From Pseudomonas sp. R37(2017) (GTDB lineage Bacteria > Pseudomonadota > Gammaproteobacteria > Pseudomonadales > Pseudomonadaceae), in assembly GCF_002113375.1 (NCBI RefSeq), contig NZ_NEHO01000029.1, forward strand, positions 1 to 34,102: DNA of 34,102 bases, read 5' to 3'. The position numbers and the translations under genes were made by a program. The notes below the pieces were generated by a model. It did not search any database. It was not told the origin of the DNA and saw only the letters and a list, made by a program, of their open reading frames with translations. Shown here piece after piece: positions 16,430 through 24,026 of the stretch (positions are counted from its first letter, which is position 1; every line of letters begins with the position of its first letter).

Positions 16430-17530
16430 ATGAATACGATCAACACGCTGTGCCTGGCCATGGGGCTTGCGCTGGGCTGCGCGGTGCCGGCGTTGCACGC
16501 CGAGGAGAAAACCCTGCGGCTGTACAACTGGGCCGATTATTTTGCCGAGGACACCCTCAGCAAGTTCACCGCTGAAACCGGGATCAAGGTGATCTACGAC
16601 GTCATGGACGGCAGCGAAACCCTGGAAGCGAAAATGCTCGCCGGTGGCAGTGGCTACGACCTGATCTTCCCCGGCGACACCGTGGCCGAACGCCTGATGC
16701 GCGCCGGCAGCCTGCAACCGCTGGATCAGTCGAAAATCACTGCGCTGGCCGACGTCGAGCCCGGCTTGCAGAAGCTGCGCTCGCACTATGAGCATTCAAG
16801 CAAAGCCACGGTCCCGTACACCTGGGGCACCATCGGCCTGACCTACAATGCCGAGCAGATTGCCCAGCGTGCGCCGGATGCGCCGGTCAACAGCCTGGAC
16901 ATGCTGTTCAAGCCGGAACTGGCGGCGAAGTTTGCCGACTGTGGCATCTCGATGATCGACTCGCCGGACGAAGTGCTGGCGGTGGTGCTCAACTACCTCG
17001 GCCGCGATCCGCGCAGCGCCAAACCGGCGGACCTGGCGGCGGCCAGCGAGTTGCTGATGAAGGCACGGCCGTACATCCGCAAGTTCCAGTCGCAACCGGT
17101 GACCGATCTGGTCAACGGCAACCTGTGCATGTCCCTCGGTTACAGCGGCGACATGACCCAGGCGCAGCGCACGTCCGACAGCGCCGGCAAGAAAACCACC
17201 TTCCACTACCGCATTCCCCGCGAAGGCACCACGGTGTGGATGGACACCATGGCCATTCCCGTCGACGCCCAGCACCCGGAATACGCCTACGCTTTCATCA
17301 ACTTCGTCATGCGTCCGCAAAACATGGCGGCCATCAGCAACTTCACCGGCTATCCGACCTCCAACGCCAAGGCGCGGCCGGACGTCGATGCGGCGATGCG
17401 CAACAACCCGGACATCTACCTCGATGAAGCCACCTACGCGCGGCTGATTCCCGGCAAGGACATTCCCCAGGCCGACATGCGGGCACGCATGCGCACCTGG
17501 ACCAAGTTCAAGACCGCTACCGTCAAATGA
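16430..17530 (+). CDS. agu2C: Periplasmic polyamine-binding protein (PotF/SpuD-like)
   Basis: 366 residues. A Sec signal peptide (about 1-24, cut after ALHA) precedes a type-2 periplasmic binding protein of the PotF/PotD family, recognised by LRLYNWADYFAEDTL at the mature N-terminus, GYDLIFPGD near 80, and the PREGTTVWMDTMAIP segment near 265. These proteins bind putrescine, spermidine or agmatine for ABC import. The gene starts one base after the amidase stop. No ABC permease or ATPase follows: the next gene is an exported deiminase. The protein must therefore share another polyamine transporter or act as a sensor or substrate-buffering protein. It corresponds in position to agu2C of P. aeruginosa. 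Confidence 0.9.
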   Translation: MNTINTLCLAMGLALGCAVPALHAEEKTLRLYNWADYFAEDTLSKFTAETGIKVIYDVMDGSETLEAKMLAGGSGYDLIFPGDTVAERLMRAGSLQPLDQSKITALADVEPGLQKLRSHYEHSSKATVPYTWGTIGLTYNAEQIAQRAPDAPVNSLDMLFKPELAAKFADCGISMIDSPDEVLAVVLNYLGRDPRSAKPADLAAASELLMKARPYIRKFQSQPVTDLVNGNLCMSLGYSGDMTQAQRTSDSAGKKTTFHYRIPREGTTVWMDTMAIPVDAQHPEYAYAFINFVMRPQNMAAISNFTGYPTSNAKARPDVDAAMRNNPDIYLDEATYARLIPGKDIPQADMRARMRTWTKFKTATVK

Positions 17531-17535
17531 TCACC

Positions 17536-17555
17536 GGTCGGCCCGAGGGCCGGCC
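17536..17555 (+). promoter_or_regulatory. GC-rich RNA hairpin between binding protein and exported deiminase
   Basis: GGTCGGCCC and GGGCCGGCC can pair over nine positions (one G-U) around GA, in practice eight pairs and a 4-base loop. It lies between the agu2C stop and the next ATG. No T-run follows. It may cap the abundant binding-protein message and reduce expression of the downstream gene. Confidence 0.5.
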
Positions 17556-17579
17556 ACACCCCGGATTTCAGGAAAACAC

Positions 17580-18704
17580 ATGCCGACACGTCGAACATTC
17601 ATCAAGCAGGTATCAGTCGTCGCCGGATTGGGTGCGATGGCGTCCATGGAATTGGGCCTGGTGTCCATGCCGGCGCGAGCGGCCGGCAAAGGCAATTGGT
17701 ACATGCCCGATGAAGGGGACAAACACCAGCGGGCCTTCATCGCCTTTGGGGCGCAGGCCGCGATCTGGGAAGATTTCACGCCCCACGTGCAAGACGCCCT
17801 TGGCCTGATCGCCCGTACCATCGCCGAATACGAGCCGGTCACCGTGTTCTGTCGCCAGAGCGAACGGCGCCTGGCCGAAGCCAAATGCGGCAGCCACAAC
17901 ACCACCTTTGTGATCGCCGAGCTGGACGACATCTGGATGCGCGACATCGGCGCCAATTTTGTCGTCGACGGCAACGGCGATCTCGGCGCCGTGGACTTCA
18001 ACTTCAACGGTTGGGGCAACAAACAGCAGCATGAAGAGGATGCGCAGCTGGCAGCGCTGGTCGCGGAAAACGCCAAGGCCGATTACCAGCGCAGTGAGCT
18101 GGTGGGCGAGGGTGGCGGCATCGAAGTGGATGGCCACGGCACCGGGATCATGACCGAAAGCAGCTGGATCAACCGCAATCGCAATCCCGACTGGAGCAAG
18201 GCCGAGGTCGAAGCGGAACTGAAGGAACGCCTGGGCCTGCGCAAGATCATCTGGCTGCCGGGTATCAAGGGCAAGGACATCACCGACGCCCACGTCGACT
18301 TCTATGCGCGCTTCGTCAAGCCTGGCGTGGTCATCGCCAACCTCGACAACGACCCCGAGTCCTACGACTACAAGGTCACTCGCGCCCACCTGGACATCCT
18401 GGAAAACGCTACCGATGCCGATGGCCGCAAGTTGCAGGTGCATACCCTGTCGCCGCCGCTCAAGCCGCGCAACAGCGACTTCAGCAAGGACAACCAGGAC
18501 TTCGCCGCCGGCTACATCAACTACTTCGTGATCAATGGCGCGATCATCGCACCGCAGTTCGGCGACAAGGAAGCGGATGCCAAGGCCTTCGACCTGCTGT
18601 CCGAACTCTACCCGGACCGTGAAGTGGTGCAACTGAACATCGACGCCATCTCCGCGGGCGGAGGCGGCATTCACTGCGTGACGAGCCATCAACCGATGGC
18701 GTGA
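17580..18704 (+). CDS. agu2A': Tat-exported agmatine deiminase paralog
   Basis: 374 residues. The N-terminus has a twin-arginine signal (RRTFIK at 4-9, hydrophobic stretch to about 28, likely cut after ARA near 34), so the folded enzyme is exported to the periplasm. The mature part is an agmatine-deiminase-family domain with WMRD at 119-122, DAHVD at 236-240 and the AGGGGIHCVT loop with Cys366, so the catalytic set is intact. It is the fourth gene of the operon, 49 bases after the binding-protein stop, with AGGA upstream of the ATG at 17580. It corresponds to agu2A' of P. aeruginosa. A periplasmic deiminase beside a periplasmic polyamine-binding protein suggests that agmatine may be converted before uptake; this is inference. 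Confidence 0.9.
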   Translation: MPTRRTFIKQVSVVAGLGAMASMELGLVSMPARAAGKGNWYMPDEGDKHQRAFIAFGAQAAIWEDFTPHVQDALGLIARTIAEYEPVTVFCRQSERRLAEAKCGSHNTTFVIAELDDIWMRDIGANFVVDGNGDLGAVDFNFNGWGNKQQHEEDAQLAALVAENAKADYQRSELVGEGGGIEVDGHGTGIMTESSWINRNRNPDWSKAEVEAELKERLGLRKIIWLPGIKGKDITDAHVDFYARFVKPGVVIANLDNDPESYDYKVTRAHLDILENATDADGRKLQVHTLSPPLKPRNSDFSKDNQDFAAGYINYFVINGAIIAPQFGDKEADAKAFDLLSELYPDREVVQLNIDAISAGGGGIHCVTSHQPMA

Positions 18705-18726
18705 CAATTTCAGGTCCTGCACAAAA

Positions 18727-18819
18727 CCTGTAGGAGCGAGCATGCTCGCGATTGCGGTGGGTCAGTTAACGAGATGTTGCCTGACACTCCCTCATCGCGA
18801 GCATGCTCGCTCCTACAGA
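18727..18819. repeat. REPIN 7
   Basis: Inverted REP pair 22 bases after the exported deiminase stop, with a 'GTCAGTTAACGAGATGTTGCCTGAC' type spacer. It sits at the 3' end of the agmatine operon and could stabilise or end its message. Confidence 0.93.
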
Positions 18820-18855
18820 GGATTTAGAGGATTTAGAGGATTTGGGGGATTCAGA
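18820..18855. repeat. 9-bp tandem repeat abutting REPIN 7
   Basis: Four copies of a 9-base unit: GGATTTAGA, GGATTTAGA, GGATTTGGG, GGATTCAGA. The array starts directly at the REPIN boundary and ends 4 bases before the next gene's stop codon. Confidence 0.85.
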
Positions 18856-18859
18856 GGTA

Positions 18860-19288
18860 TCAGGCCTTGCTGGCCTTCAAGTAAGCCCCCAACCGCCGTC
18901 CCATTTCCTCACCCAACGCCTGCAAGCCAGTGAACGGGCGCACCATCACTTCAAACTCGACAATCTTGCCCTGTTCGTTGAAGCGGATCATGTCGATGCC
19001 CTTGAGCTCTTTCTCGCCGACTTTGGCGCTGAACTCGAGGATCACATTCAAGCCATCCGCCGTCGCCAGTTCGCGGTGATAGGCAAAATCCTCGAATACG
19101 TTCACGACCGTGTTGAGGATCATCGACACCACCGGTGCCCCCGGATACGGCTTGTGCGCCATCGGCGAACGGAACACTGCCTGCGGATCGAGCATGTCGG
19201 GCAGGCGGCTCAAGTCGCGTTCGCCGATCATCGCGTGCCACTGCTTCAGGGACGCTGCGACATTGGGGTTAAGGTTCAACTCAGTCAT
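18860..19288 (-). CDS. NTF2-like / SnoaL-like protein
   Basis: 142 residues with the NTF2-like cone fold pattern: an N-terminal helix (LKQWHAMIGERDLSRLPDMLDP), then VFRSPMAHKPYPGAPVVSMILNTV, and a strand-rich C-terminal half (EFSAKVGEKELKGIDMIRFNEQGKIVEFEVMVRP). Proteins of this fold are small enzymes or binding proteins; no catalytic residue can be assigned. The ATG at 19288 is preceded by AGGAG at the right distance; a TTG six bases earlier is less likely. The start overlaps the end of the SGNH hydrolase gene by 8 bases, so the two are translationally coupled. Confidence 0.83.
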   Translation of the reverse strand: MTELNLNPNVAASLKQWHAMIGERDLSRLPDMLDPQAVFRSPMAHKPYPGAPVVSMILNTVVNVFEDFAYHRELATADGLNVILEFSAKVGEKELKGIDMIRFNEQGKIVEFEVMVRPFTGLQALGEEMGRRLGAYLKASKA

Positions 19289-20024
19289 CTTCAACTCCTG
19301 TTTTTATTGTTGTGGTGCGAAAGCGTTGGTCAATGGCCCGGGCGGCATCGCCGGCCCATTGATGGTAAAGCATCGGCCCCGGATGAAAGCCATCGCTGGC
19401 CATCAGGCCCGGTTCGGGTGCCAGTGGGGTGCTCAGCATCGTACATTGATCCACCCGCTCTGCCAGATCCGCCAAATGTGCGTTGAAGCGACGGGCCCTG
19501 AACCCCAGAAACCAGCGCAAGGGTTGCGGCAGGGCAGGGAACAGGTGCATCGGCGGCAGCGGCGATAGCACAATCTGCCTCACCGCGAATTTGTCGCACA
19601 ACAGCGCCATCAAGCGCCGTTGCCGAGCGAGCCACTGATCCAGGCCAAGTGAGCTGGTGACATCGTTGACGCCGATCGACAACAGCGCCACATCGAACGG
19701 TTCGGGTGTGTGCTGTTCGAGCAGCTCCAGCAACCCTTGCGAATCCAGGCCGGAGCGCGCCCAGAGTTTCCACCCCACCCGATAATCCTCGGCCAAGCGC
19801 TCGACCAACCGGCCGCAGAGGGCTTCACCTTGAGTCGCAGCGCCCACGCCCGCAGCGGCGCTGTCACCGACAATCAACAAGCGCAGAGTCTCGCCACTGC
19901 CGGCCTCGCCCTGGCGTTCACCTTCGGCCTCCGGCAATTTCGGCGTCACCCGTCGCGTGTACAGGCCTTGTACCAGCAACAACGGGCCGAGGAGGATTTT
20001 GGCAAGGGTTTCAGTGTGGTTCAT
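19281..20024 (-). CDS. SGNH/GDSL-family hydrolase
   Basis: 247 residues. SGNH landmarks are GDSAAAG with the nucleophilic Ser55 (block I), SIGVND with Asn120 (block III) and DGFHPG with Asp211 and His214 (block V). This family hydrolyses esters and lipid or carbohydrate acyl groups. The N-terminus (KILLGPLLLVQGLYTRR) is a short hydrophobic stretch that could be a membrane anchor rather than a cleaved signal. The gene lies between an exported chorismate mutase (6 bases upstream) and the NTF2-like gene (8-base overlap); the three look like one transcript although their functions are not obviously linked. Confidence 0.88.
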   Translation of the reverse strand: MNHTETLAKILLGPLLLVQGLYTRRVTPKLPEAEGERQGEAGSGETLRLLIVGDSAAAGVGAATQGEALCGRLVERLAEDYRVGWKLWARSGLDSQGLLELLEQHTPEPFDVALLSIGVNDVTSSLGLDQWLARQRRLMALLCDKFAVRQIVLSPLPPMHLFPALPQPLRWFLGFRARRFNAHLADLAERVDQCTMLSTPLAPEPGLMASDGFHPGPMLYHQWAGDAARAIDQRFRTTTIKTGVEDD

Positions 20025-20030
20025 TTGAGG

Positions 20031-20603
20031 TTATCGCCCAGCGATACACAGCTCTCCGGTCGCACGAATCATCGCCTGGCCATGCAGGTAATCCTTGATC
20101 AACGCGGAGCGTTCGGTGGCCAGCCATTGCGGGCAGTTCGGGTCTTTACGGTAGGGCAGGAACGCGGCGTACTGCGTAAGCAGCAGGTCTTGCAGCGTGT
20201 CGAGCTTGGGTCGGATGTCGCTTTTGAGGTCCGGTCGTGGCGTGTCCGGTGCCTTGTGCGCCGCTTGCCATTGCGCGAGCCGGCCGTATTGCACCAGTTT
20301 GCTGGCTTCGATCTGGGCGGCGATGAAGTCGGCGACGTCGTCGGGGTCGAGCTTGCGCTGGGTGGCTTGCGCACGGGCGTTGGCAATGACTTGCGCCTCT
20401 CGGGCGTTGTCCTGGATCGGCTTGCCGCTGTCCCACTTGGTCAGCGCCACCAGCTCACTGATGTACAACCGCTCATTCATCGTTGCCAGCAGCGGTTGCA
20501 AGGCATCGGGCGCCGGGGGTGTGGCGCTGGCCTGGACACCGCCAGCGAGCAAGCCGATCAGGGTGCAGGCCAACCAGAGCGGCAGGTGTGGGGAACGGGG
20601 CAT
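20031..20603 (-). CDS. Exported chorismate mutase (AroQ gamma type)
   Basis: 190 residues from the ATG at 20603, which has AAGGAGA eight bases upstream; a longer in-frame start at 20633 is less likely. A Sec signal peptide (about 1-27, cut near VQASA) is followed by an all-helical chorismate mutase type II domain: LLATMNERLYISELVALTKWDSGKPIQDNAREAQVI, with the Arg and Lys pattern of the AroQ active site, and a C-terminal helical region of the secreted gamma class with a probable Cys-Cys bridge (PNCPQW ... ELCIAG). It converts chorismate to prephenate, here in the periplasm, as with *AroQ of P. aeruginosa. Its physiological purpose outside the cytoplasm is unsettled. It heads the SGNH/NTF2-like transcript. 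Confidence 0.9.
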   Translation of the reverse strand: MPRSPHLPLWLACTLIGLLAGGVQASATPPAPDALQPLLATMNERLYISELVALTKWDSGKPIQDNAREAQVIANARAQATQRKLDPDDVADFIAAQIEASKLVQYGRLAQWQAAHKAPDTPRPDLKSDIRPKLDTLQDLLLTQYAAFLPYRKDPNCPQWLATERSALIKDYLHGQAMIRATGELCIAGR

Positions 20604-20684
20604 GGACGGAATCTCCTTGGGTGCAGAAATCACTCCGGCCTGTGTATCACAAGTGCGGGCAAGGAACGATAGGTTGCGAAGGAC

Positions 20685-20975
20685 TCAGGCGAGCAGCCGT
20701 TCAATCTGCGCCAGCTCCCAGGTGCTGAGCAAACTGACCGGGTCGGTACCGAAGCGCTGCCGGTTGTCGAACGCATATTCGCGGCCATCGGGGCATTGGC
20801 CGTGCAGGCAGTGACGCAAGTGGCCGGCATCGACCTCGAGCGTCAGGCGCCAGCCATCGATGTCGACCTGTACATCGCCTGATGCGCTGTGTTCATCGAG
20901 ACGCTTGAAGGCGCGAATGCCCTGGGCGGCGTCACGCAACTGCTGGTAAACCTCGCGGGCGGTGAGGGTGGGCAC
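20685..20975 (-). CDS. Small conserved protein of unknown function
   Basis: 96 residues starting with GTG at 20975, preceded by GGAG six bases upstream. The sequence begins with a predicted helix (LTAREVYQQLRDAAQGIRAFKRL), then a strand-rich middle (VQVDIDGWRLTLEVDAGHLRHCLHGQCPDGREYAF) and a C-terminal helix (LSTWELAQIERLLA). It has no signal peptide and no motif I recognise. It is 81 bases upstream of the chorismate mutase gene on the same strand. Codon use is like its neighbours, so it is a credible gene. Confidence 0.75.
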   Translation of the reverse strand: MPTLTAREVYQQLRDAAQGIRAFKRLDEHSASGDVQVDIDGWRLTLEVDAGHLRHCLHGQCPDGREYAFDNRQRFGTDPVSLLSTWELAQIERLLA

Positions 20976-21041
20976 AGGTGTCTCCGGGGTGGAATCGGGG
21001 AGGCACAGGATAATTCATCGGCGGGCAAAAAAACCGGGACT

Positions 21042-21132
21042 CTGTAGGAGCGAGCATGCTCGCGATGAGGGAGTGTCAGTCAACATCTTGTTCACTGACC
21101 CGCCGCCATCGCGAGCTTGCTCGCTCCTACAG
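21042..21132. repeat. REPIN 8
   Basis: Inverted REP pair whose right end is one base from the stop codon of the amino acid permease (21134-21136). The spacer 'GTGTCAGTCAACATCTTGTTCACTGAC' is the inverse of the REPIN 7 type. Confidence 0.93.
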
Positions 21133-21133
21133 G

Positions 21134-22690
21134 TTACTTGCGGTTCAACGCGGCTTCGGCCGCGGCAATTTCAGCCTGGCGCTTGACGATCATGTCGCCC
21201 ACTGGCGGCCCCTGGAAACGCCGGGCTTCAAACCCGAACCAGACGATGGCCGTCAGCACCAGGAAACCGATGGTGATGTACAGCGCCCAATCGTTCGGTG
21301 GCTGGATGCCGATGACGAAAATGATGATCATCGACAGGATCGAGAGAATGGCGAACACCGAATACCAGAAACGCCCCATGTTCCACGGCCCCATGGTCGG
21401 CCACTTCGACGTCCCGTAGGTGAACAGGCCGAGCACGATGGGGATGGCGAAGGAGAAGAACAGGAAGATCACCGTGCAGGACACCACGATCGTGTAGACC
21501 GGTGTTGCCCCGACCGAGATCACCGACGAGCCCCAGTCGAACAGTACGGCCAGGGTGGCACCGGTCCAGATGGCCGCCACCGGGCTGCGGAAGGTCGGTG
21601 AAACCGAGGCCAGGGCCTTCGAGCAGGGCAGGCCACCGTCCCGTGAGAACGCGAAGATCATCCGCGATACCGAGGTCACCGTGGCCAGCCCGCAGAGCAC
21701 CTGCGAGATGAAAATCGCCACGTAGAGCACCAGCTTCAAGGTCGGGTTGACCTGGGTGTTCATGGCCCAGAAAAACACGTTCCAGCCTTGCTTGGCCGCC
21801 TCGTCCATGTTCGGCAGCATCAGCACGAACGCGCTGAGCATCAGCCAGCCGAACAGCAACGACCAGACCACCGACATGACCATGCCGCGCGGCACCGACA
21901 TGGCCGCATTGCGGGTTTCCTCGGAGGTATGCGCCGAGGCGTCGTAGCCGGTGATGGTGTAGATCGGCAGCAGCAGGCCGAGCATGAAAATCCAGCCATT
22001 GGAGACCTGCGGCCAGACGCTGCCGCCCGCTTCGCCGGAATAGTTGCTGAAGGTCCACAACCGGGCGAACTCGTAGCTGGGTGCCGAGATCAGGCAGACG
22101 ATGGTCAGTGCCAGCGCCGTGGCGAAGATCAGGTAACCGGAGAAGTCGGTGAGCTTTGCCGTCAGGCCGATGCCCAAGTGGTTGCACAGGGCCTGTAGGC
22201 CGGTGAGGATCGCCAGGAAAATCACCCGGACCGTGGTCGTGTCCTCCATGCCCAGCGCCGGTCCGAAGGCACCGAAAAAGAAGTAATAGGTGCCGACGTT
22301 GATCGCCCCCAGCACCGTGACCAGCCCCAGCAGGTTGAACCACGCGGTCAGCCAGCCAGTGAAGCGGTTACCCAGGATCGAGCCCCAGTGGTACAGGCCG
22401 CCAGCGGTGGGGTAGGCCGAGGAAATCTGCGCCATGGCCATGGCGAACACCCCGGAAATCAGGCAGCCGATCGGCCAGCCGATGCCGATGGAGATGCCCC
22501 CCGCGCCCGAGGTGCCCTGGGCCAGCGAATTGATGCCGCCCGAGAGGATGCAGATGATCGAAAAGGAAATGGCGAAGTTGGAGAAGACCCCCATTCGTCG
22601 TGAGAGTTGCTGGGCGTAGCCCATGCTGTGCAGCACCTTGACGTCATCGTCGTGCGCGTCGGTGCCCGACTGGCTTGCTGGGTTCATCAT
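21134..22690 (-). CDS. APC-superfamily amino acid/amine permease
   Basis: 518 residues with about twelve membrane segments. The N-terminal LSRRMGVFSNFAISFSIICILSGG and GWPIGCLISGVFAMAMAQISSAYPTAGGLYHWG are typical of the amino acid-choline transporter (ACT) branch of the APC superfamily, whose members carry GABA, choline, ethanolamine or other amines. It is an inner-membrane protein. The start ATG at 22690 is followed by a second ATG; the open frame extends upstream only through REPIN 9. It is the last gene of a minus-strand group with the glutamine-synthetase-like gene, aldehyde dehydrogenase and alcohol dehydrogenase, separated from them by a REPIN. It probably imports their substrate. REPIN 8 begins right at its 3' end. 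Confidence 0.9.
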   Translation of the reverse strand: MMNPASQSGTDAHDDDVKVLHSMGYAQQLSRRMGVFSNFAISFSIICILSGGINSLAQGTSGAGGISIGIGWPIGCLISGVFAMAMAQISSAYPTAGGLYHWGSILGNRFTGWLTAWFNLLGLVTVLGAINVGTYYFFFGAFGPALGMEDTTTVRVIFLAILTGLQALCNHLGIGLTAKLTDFSGYLIFATALALTIVCLISAPSYEFARLWTFSNYSGEAGGSVWPQVSNGWIFMLGLLLPIYTITGYDASAHTSEETRNAAMSVPRGMVMSVVWSLLFGWLMLSAFVLMLPNMDEAAKQGWNVFFWAMNTQVNPTLKLVLYVAIFISQVLCGLATVTSVSRMIFAFSRDGGLPCSKALASVSPTFRSPVAAIWTGATLAVLFDWGSSVISVGATPVYTIVVSCTVIFLFFSFAIPIVLGLFTYGTSKWPTMGPWNMGRFWYSVFAILSILSMIIIFVIGIQPPNDWALYITIGFLVLTAIVWFGFEARRFQGPPVGDMIVKRQAEIAAAEAALNRK

Positions 22691-22753
22691 GTGTGCCCCT
22701 TTGCAGGTTTTGAACAGGCCGAACAGAGCCGCCGTAGGCTCGACCTTGGTTTT

Positions 22754-22868
22754 CTGTAGGAGCGAGCAAGCTCGCGATGGACGACTGAACACCGCGGGGT
22801 GTCAGGCATCCAGCGTTATCGTTGGCGACCATCGCGAGCTTGCCGCAAGCGGGCGCTCGCTCCTACAG
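22754..22868. repeat. REPIN 9 (expanded right arm, overlaps ADH stop codon)
   Basis: Inverted REP pair between the alcohol dehydrogenase and permease genes. The right arm carries the 13-base expansion (CCGCAAGCGGGCGCTCGC). Its outer CTACAG (22863-22868) encodes the last Leu codon and TAG stop of the alcohol dehydrogenase. Confidence 0.92.
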
Positions 22869-24023
22869 ACGGCCGTGGAGTGCCGCGTCGAAAATCCTGG
22901 TCACGCCGTCCTTGGTCAATGGCAACGGGTTGCCTCCGGCTGAGGGGTCGACAATCGCCATGTCCGCGATCAGGTCGGCCTGCCGGTCGTCCACGCCCAG
23001 TTCAACCAGGGTATGGGGCACGCCGATGTCCTTGCGCAATTTGAGGACGAAGGCCTGGAAACTGTCGAACCCCGGGGAGGGCAGGCGCAGGTAGGCTGCC
23101 AGGCGGGTGATGCGTTCCTCGATGGCCGAGCGATTGAACTGCAGGACATAGGGCATGAAGGTGGCGTTGGTCATGCCGTGATGGGTGTCGTACAGCGCAC
23201 CCACCGGATGCGAGAGCGCATGCATCCCGCCCAGGCCTTTCTGGAATGCCGTGGCGCCCATCGCCGCCGCCGCGAGCATTTGCGCACGCGCCTCGAGGTC
23301 CGACGGCGTGTGCACCGCCTTCACCAGTGAGTTGGCCACCAGGCGTATGCCTTCCACGGCAATGCCATCGGCCAGCGGATGAAAGCCGGGGGCGCAGTAC
23401 GCTTCCAGGCAGTGGGCGAAGGCATCCATGCCGGTGCCGGCGGTGATTTTCGCCGGCATGCCGACAGTGAGTGCCGGGTCGCTGATCACCACGCGCGGCA
23501 TCATTTTCGGGTGGAAGATGATGCGTTTGGTGTGGGTGCGCTCGTCGATGATCACCGCCGCGCGACCGACTTCCGATCCTGTCCCGGCCGTGGTCGGCAC
23601 GGCAATGACCGGGGCGATGCGGCTGTCGTCGGCGCGGGTCCAGTAGTCGCCGATGTCTTCGAAATCCCAGACCGGGCGAGTCTGGCCGCTCATGAAGGCA
23701 ATGAGTTTGCCCATGTCCAGGCCGCTGCCGCCGCCGAAAGCGATCACGCCATCGTGCTGGCCTTCGCGCCAGGCTTCGAGCCCGCCGGCAAGGTTGGCTT
23801 CCACCGGGTTGGGCTTGAGGTCACAGAACAGCGCCACGCCAAGGCCGGCGGCCCGCAATGCGTCCAGCGCCGCCGTGGTGATCGGCGCGCGCGCCAGGCC
23901 GCTGTCGGTCACCAGCAAGGGGCGCTGGATACCCTGGCTGCGGCAGACCTCGGCCAACTCGGCGATGCGCCCGACACCGAACCGCACGCTGGTGGGGTAG
24001 TTCCAGTTTCCTGTCAGGTTCAT
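22863..24023 (-). CDS. Iron-containing (group III) alcohol dehydrogenase
   Basis: 386 residues, usual for the family. The NAD(P)-binding glycine motif GGGSGLDMGK (97-106) and TTAGTGSE (144-151) are clear. The metal site is Asp200 and His204 (GTGMDAFAHCLEAY), His268 (GGMHALSHPVG) and His282 (THHGMTNA), the Asp-His-His-His set with the same spacing as in FucO-type enzymes; His272 is the additional conserved histidine. It interconverts an alcohol and an aldehyde in the cytoplasm. The ATG is three bases after the aldehyde dehydrogenase stop, with its ribosome site inside that gene. The natural partner reaction is the aldehyde dehydrogenase upstream. The final Leu and stop codon come from REPIN 9. 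Confidence 0.93.
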   Translation of the reverse strand: MNLTGNWNYPTSVRFGVGRIAELAEVCRSQGIQRPLLVTDSGLARAPITTAALDALRAAGLGVALFCDLKPNPVEANLAGGLEAWREGQHDGVIAFGGGSGLDMGKLIAFMSGQTRPVWDFEDIGDYWTRADDSRIAPVIAVPTTAGTGSEVGRAAVIIDERTHTKRIIFHPKMMPRVVISDPALTVGMPAKITAGTGMDAFAHCLEAYCAPGFHPLADGIAVEGIRLVANSLVKAVHTPSDLEARAQMLAAAAMGATAFQKGLGGMHALSHPVGALYDTHHGMTNATFMPYVLQFNRSAIEERITRLAAYLRLPSPGFDSFQAFVLKLRKDIGVPHTLVELGVDDRQADLIADMAIVDPSAGGNPLPLTKDGVTRIFDAALHGRL

Positions 24024-24026
24024 GGT

